A stretch of DNA of 64,000 bases from Strigamia acuminata (taxonomy: Eukaryota > Arthropoda > Chilopoda > Geophilomorpha > Linotaeniidae), in the NCBI GenBank assembly GCA_949358305.1, contig OX442315.1, positions 2,108,001 to 2,172,000 on the forward strand, given 5' to 3'. Of this stretch, positions 62,693-64,000 are shown in pieces (positions within the stretch are counted from its first letter, which is position 1; every line of letters starts with the position of its first letter). The notes beneath the pieces are model-generated. The model ran no database searches and was not told where the DNA came from. It saw only the letters and a program-made list of their open reading frames with translations. A program made the position numbers and the translations under genes.

Positions 62693-63928
62693 TTCGGGAA
62701 AATTTTCGACGAAATCCGGTGAAAAAGCGAAGCACAAATCACACAAATCACGTAAAAATTCGTCGCACGGATGCACAATTCCCCCAAAAGTGAAGGCGAA
62801 TAATGCACACAACCCGGGGAATCTCAATAAGTGAGATTGGAAAACCTTGACTAGCAATCCCCCAACTCTTCCGTTCGCGCCTCCTGGGGCCCGCGGGATG
62901 GTTGGGTGGCCGTGGATAAGCCTAGCCAAGAATACAGTGCTACGTGCCCGACTGGACGTAGGGTAGCACCGATTCTAACAGGGGACCACAACAAAACCTT
63001 AAAATTATACAAAGTTTCACGAGATAATAAATAAATATACACTGTCGGTGTGAAGGTGGCTTCCGTGATGAGATCCCACGCCGCAAAACGTTGATCCTGC
63101 ACGGAAATGGGCTGACGTGCCTTCTCGTATGCGCACGTCGCACAAAACGAGGGAAAAATGACGGTATTTCACCTCGTCGCCGTCGAATTAACTCACACGC
63201 ACGCCGGGGTGCTAATGTGAGGAGAATCCCTCTCAACTGGTGCACCCTATGTGCAAAACCAGGGTTTCCTCTTGAAATCGTCGGCAAACTCGTCTCGTTT
63301 GCTAAACGTTCGCTCGTCGCTCGAAATTCGTCGAAGCGACGTAAATAACGCTTCGAAAATTCCGCCGATTGTCGGATATCCTTCCCACGGTTCTAATGGT
63401 GTCCAACGTTGTTAATTTCCAGCGCTGGATATCCCAAAACTGCTTGAAAACGTCCGTGTTCAAGCGCAGACACGATGAACGATGGCCGCCGCCATCTTGG
63501 ATTTCATCGGGCGTGGATTCGTTTGAAAAAATGGCTTATTTCGCCAAAAATAAAATCGACAATTGTTCCTACCGTCCTTGGTAATCCAATAGTGTGTCTA
63601 GTTGGGCACACAACACCGTAGAAAATTCCTACAAAGCGCCGGGATTCGCACGCACTTGCAGAAATCTCGAAACACGATAAATCCGATCGTCGCTTTTTCC
63701 CACGACGTCGGGACGTTGACAACACGTATTTTCCGTGCTGGAAACGTTCACAAAAACACTCGAACCTCGTTGTAAACTCCGCACACGAATCCACGATAAG
63801 TTCCGCGATGAAATCCGCACCAAAAACTCGTTTTTACGACGAGCTGGGCGGGCGCACACTCGGCGACTTCTCGTAGTCGCAAAATGGCCGTTTCTTCTTC
63901 AAAAACGTCGTTGCCAGACCGTTTTTAC
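62693..63928 (-). other. Leader of element D
   Basis: About 1.24 kb, GC-richer than most of the window. Short overlapping frames on both strands have no recognised motif. It is unusually long for a copia leader. Confidence 0.5.
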
Positions 63929-63940
63929 CCTCTGCTACCA
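63929..63940 (-). promoter_or_regulatory. Primer binding site of D, 3' end of initiator tRNA-Met
   Basis: On the element strand TGGTAGCAGAGG lies three bases from the LTR. It is the exact complement of CCUCUGCUACCA, the 3' end of animal initiator tRNA-Met. Confidence 0.85.
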
Positions 63941-63943
63941 CTT

Positions 63944-64000
63944 TGAAGAGTTGTAATGGCCTGTGCGCTGTCGAAATAACTCGGAAACATCATTTTGGCT
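63944..64000 (-). repeat. 5' LTR of element D, partial
   Basis: 57 bp identical to 57485-57541; the rest lies beyond the window. Confidence 0.88.

Larger units (their letters stand above)
57485..64000 (-). mobile_element. Element D: Ty1/copia retrotransposon, apparently intact, runs off the window
   Basis: Reverse strand. 3' LTR 57485-57827, polypurine tract, one complete gag-pol ORF, a 1.25-kb leader, a perfect initiator-tRNA primer site and the first 57 bp of the 5' LTR, identical to the 3' LTR over that length. It is the youngest layer of the right nest, inserted in the 3' LTR of C. It is a good candidate for an active element. Confidence 0.9.

Overview
This is an AT-rich animal nuclear sequence, most likely from an arthropod. 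The only host gene seen is the first exon of a pickpocket-like (DEG/ENaC) channel at 2617-3087. Nearly everything else is transposable-element DNA, and the window is best read as two stacks of nested LTR retrotransposons. No tRNA, rRNA or CRISPR locus was found.

Left flank (1-5379): a solo LTR with a 4-bp target-site duplication (402-892), a near-perfect 90-bp palindrome (2154-2243), the channel exon, three copies of one MITE family, and a decayed Ty1/copia fragment (element G).

Left nest (5380-37455): element A is a Ty3/gypsy element with 570-bp LTRs that differ at one position by eye. It sits in G with an ATAT duplication, and G resumes at 37460. A carries gag, a pol reached by a canonical -1 frameshift site (GGGAAAC directly before the gag stop), and a third ORF encoding a ULP1/SENP-like (C48) cysteine peptidase. 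Two elements interrupt A. B (11294-25372, gypsy) breaks pol and has its own gag, pol and a Cys-cluster ORF3, but its 5' LTR has lost U3. H (27271-35496, reverse strand, related to A) splits the peptidase ORF. H has identical LTRs by eye but a frameshift and a stop in pol, and keeps only the tail of the peptidase ORF.

Middle (37456-40175): the rest of G, an 11-bp minisatellite, a 9-bp minisatellite and a 409-bp terminal-inverted-repeat element.

Right nest (40176-64000, four levels): F (reverse-strand gypsy, close to A but without the peptidase ORF) is interrupted by E (Ty1/copia, forward). E is interrupted by C, a large LTR element with one 514-aa ORF and no polymerase. C is interrupted by D, an intact-looking reverse-strand Ty1/copia element whose 5' LTR runs off the window. 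The 5' halves of F and the 3' parts of E and C must lie beyond base 64000, if they survive.

The most notable signals are the peptidase ORF of A, the Cys-cluster ORF3 of B, and element C. The protein of C carries three copies of a motif that occurs once near the N terminus of B Gag.
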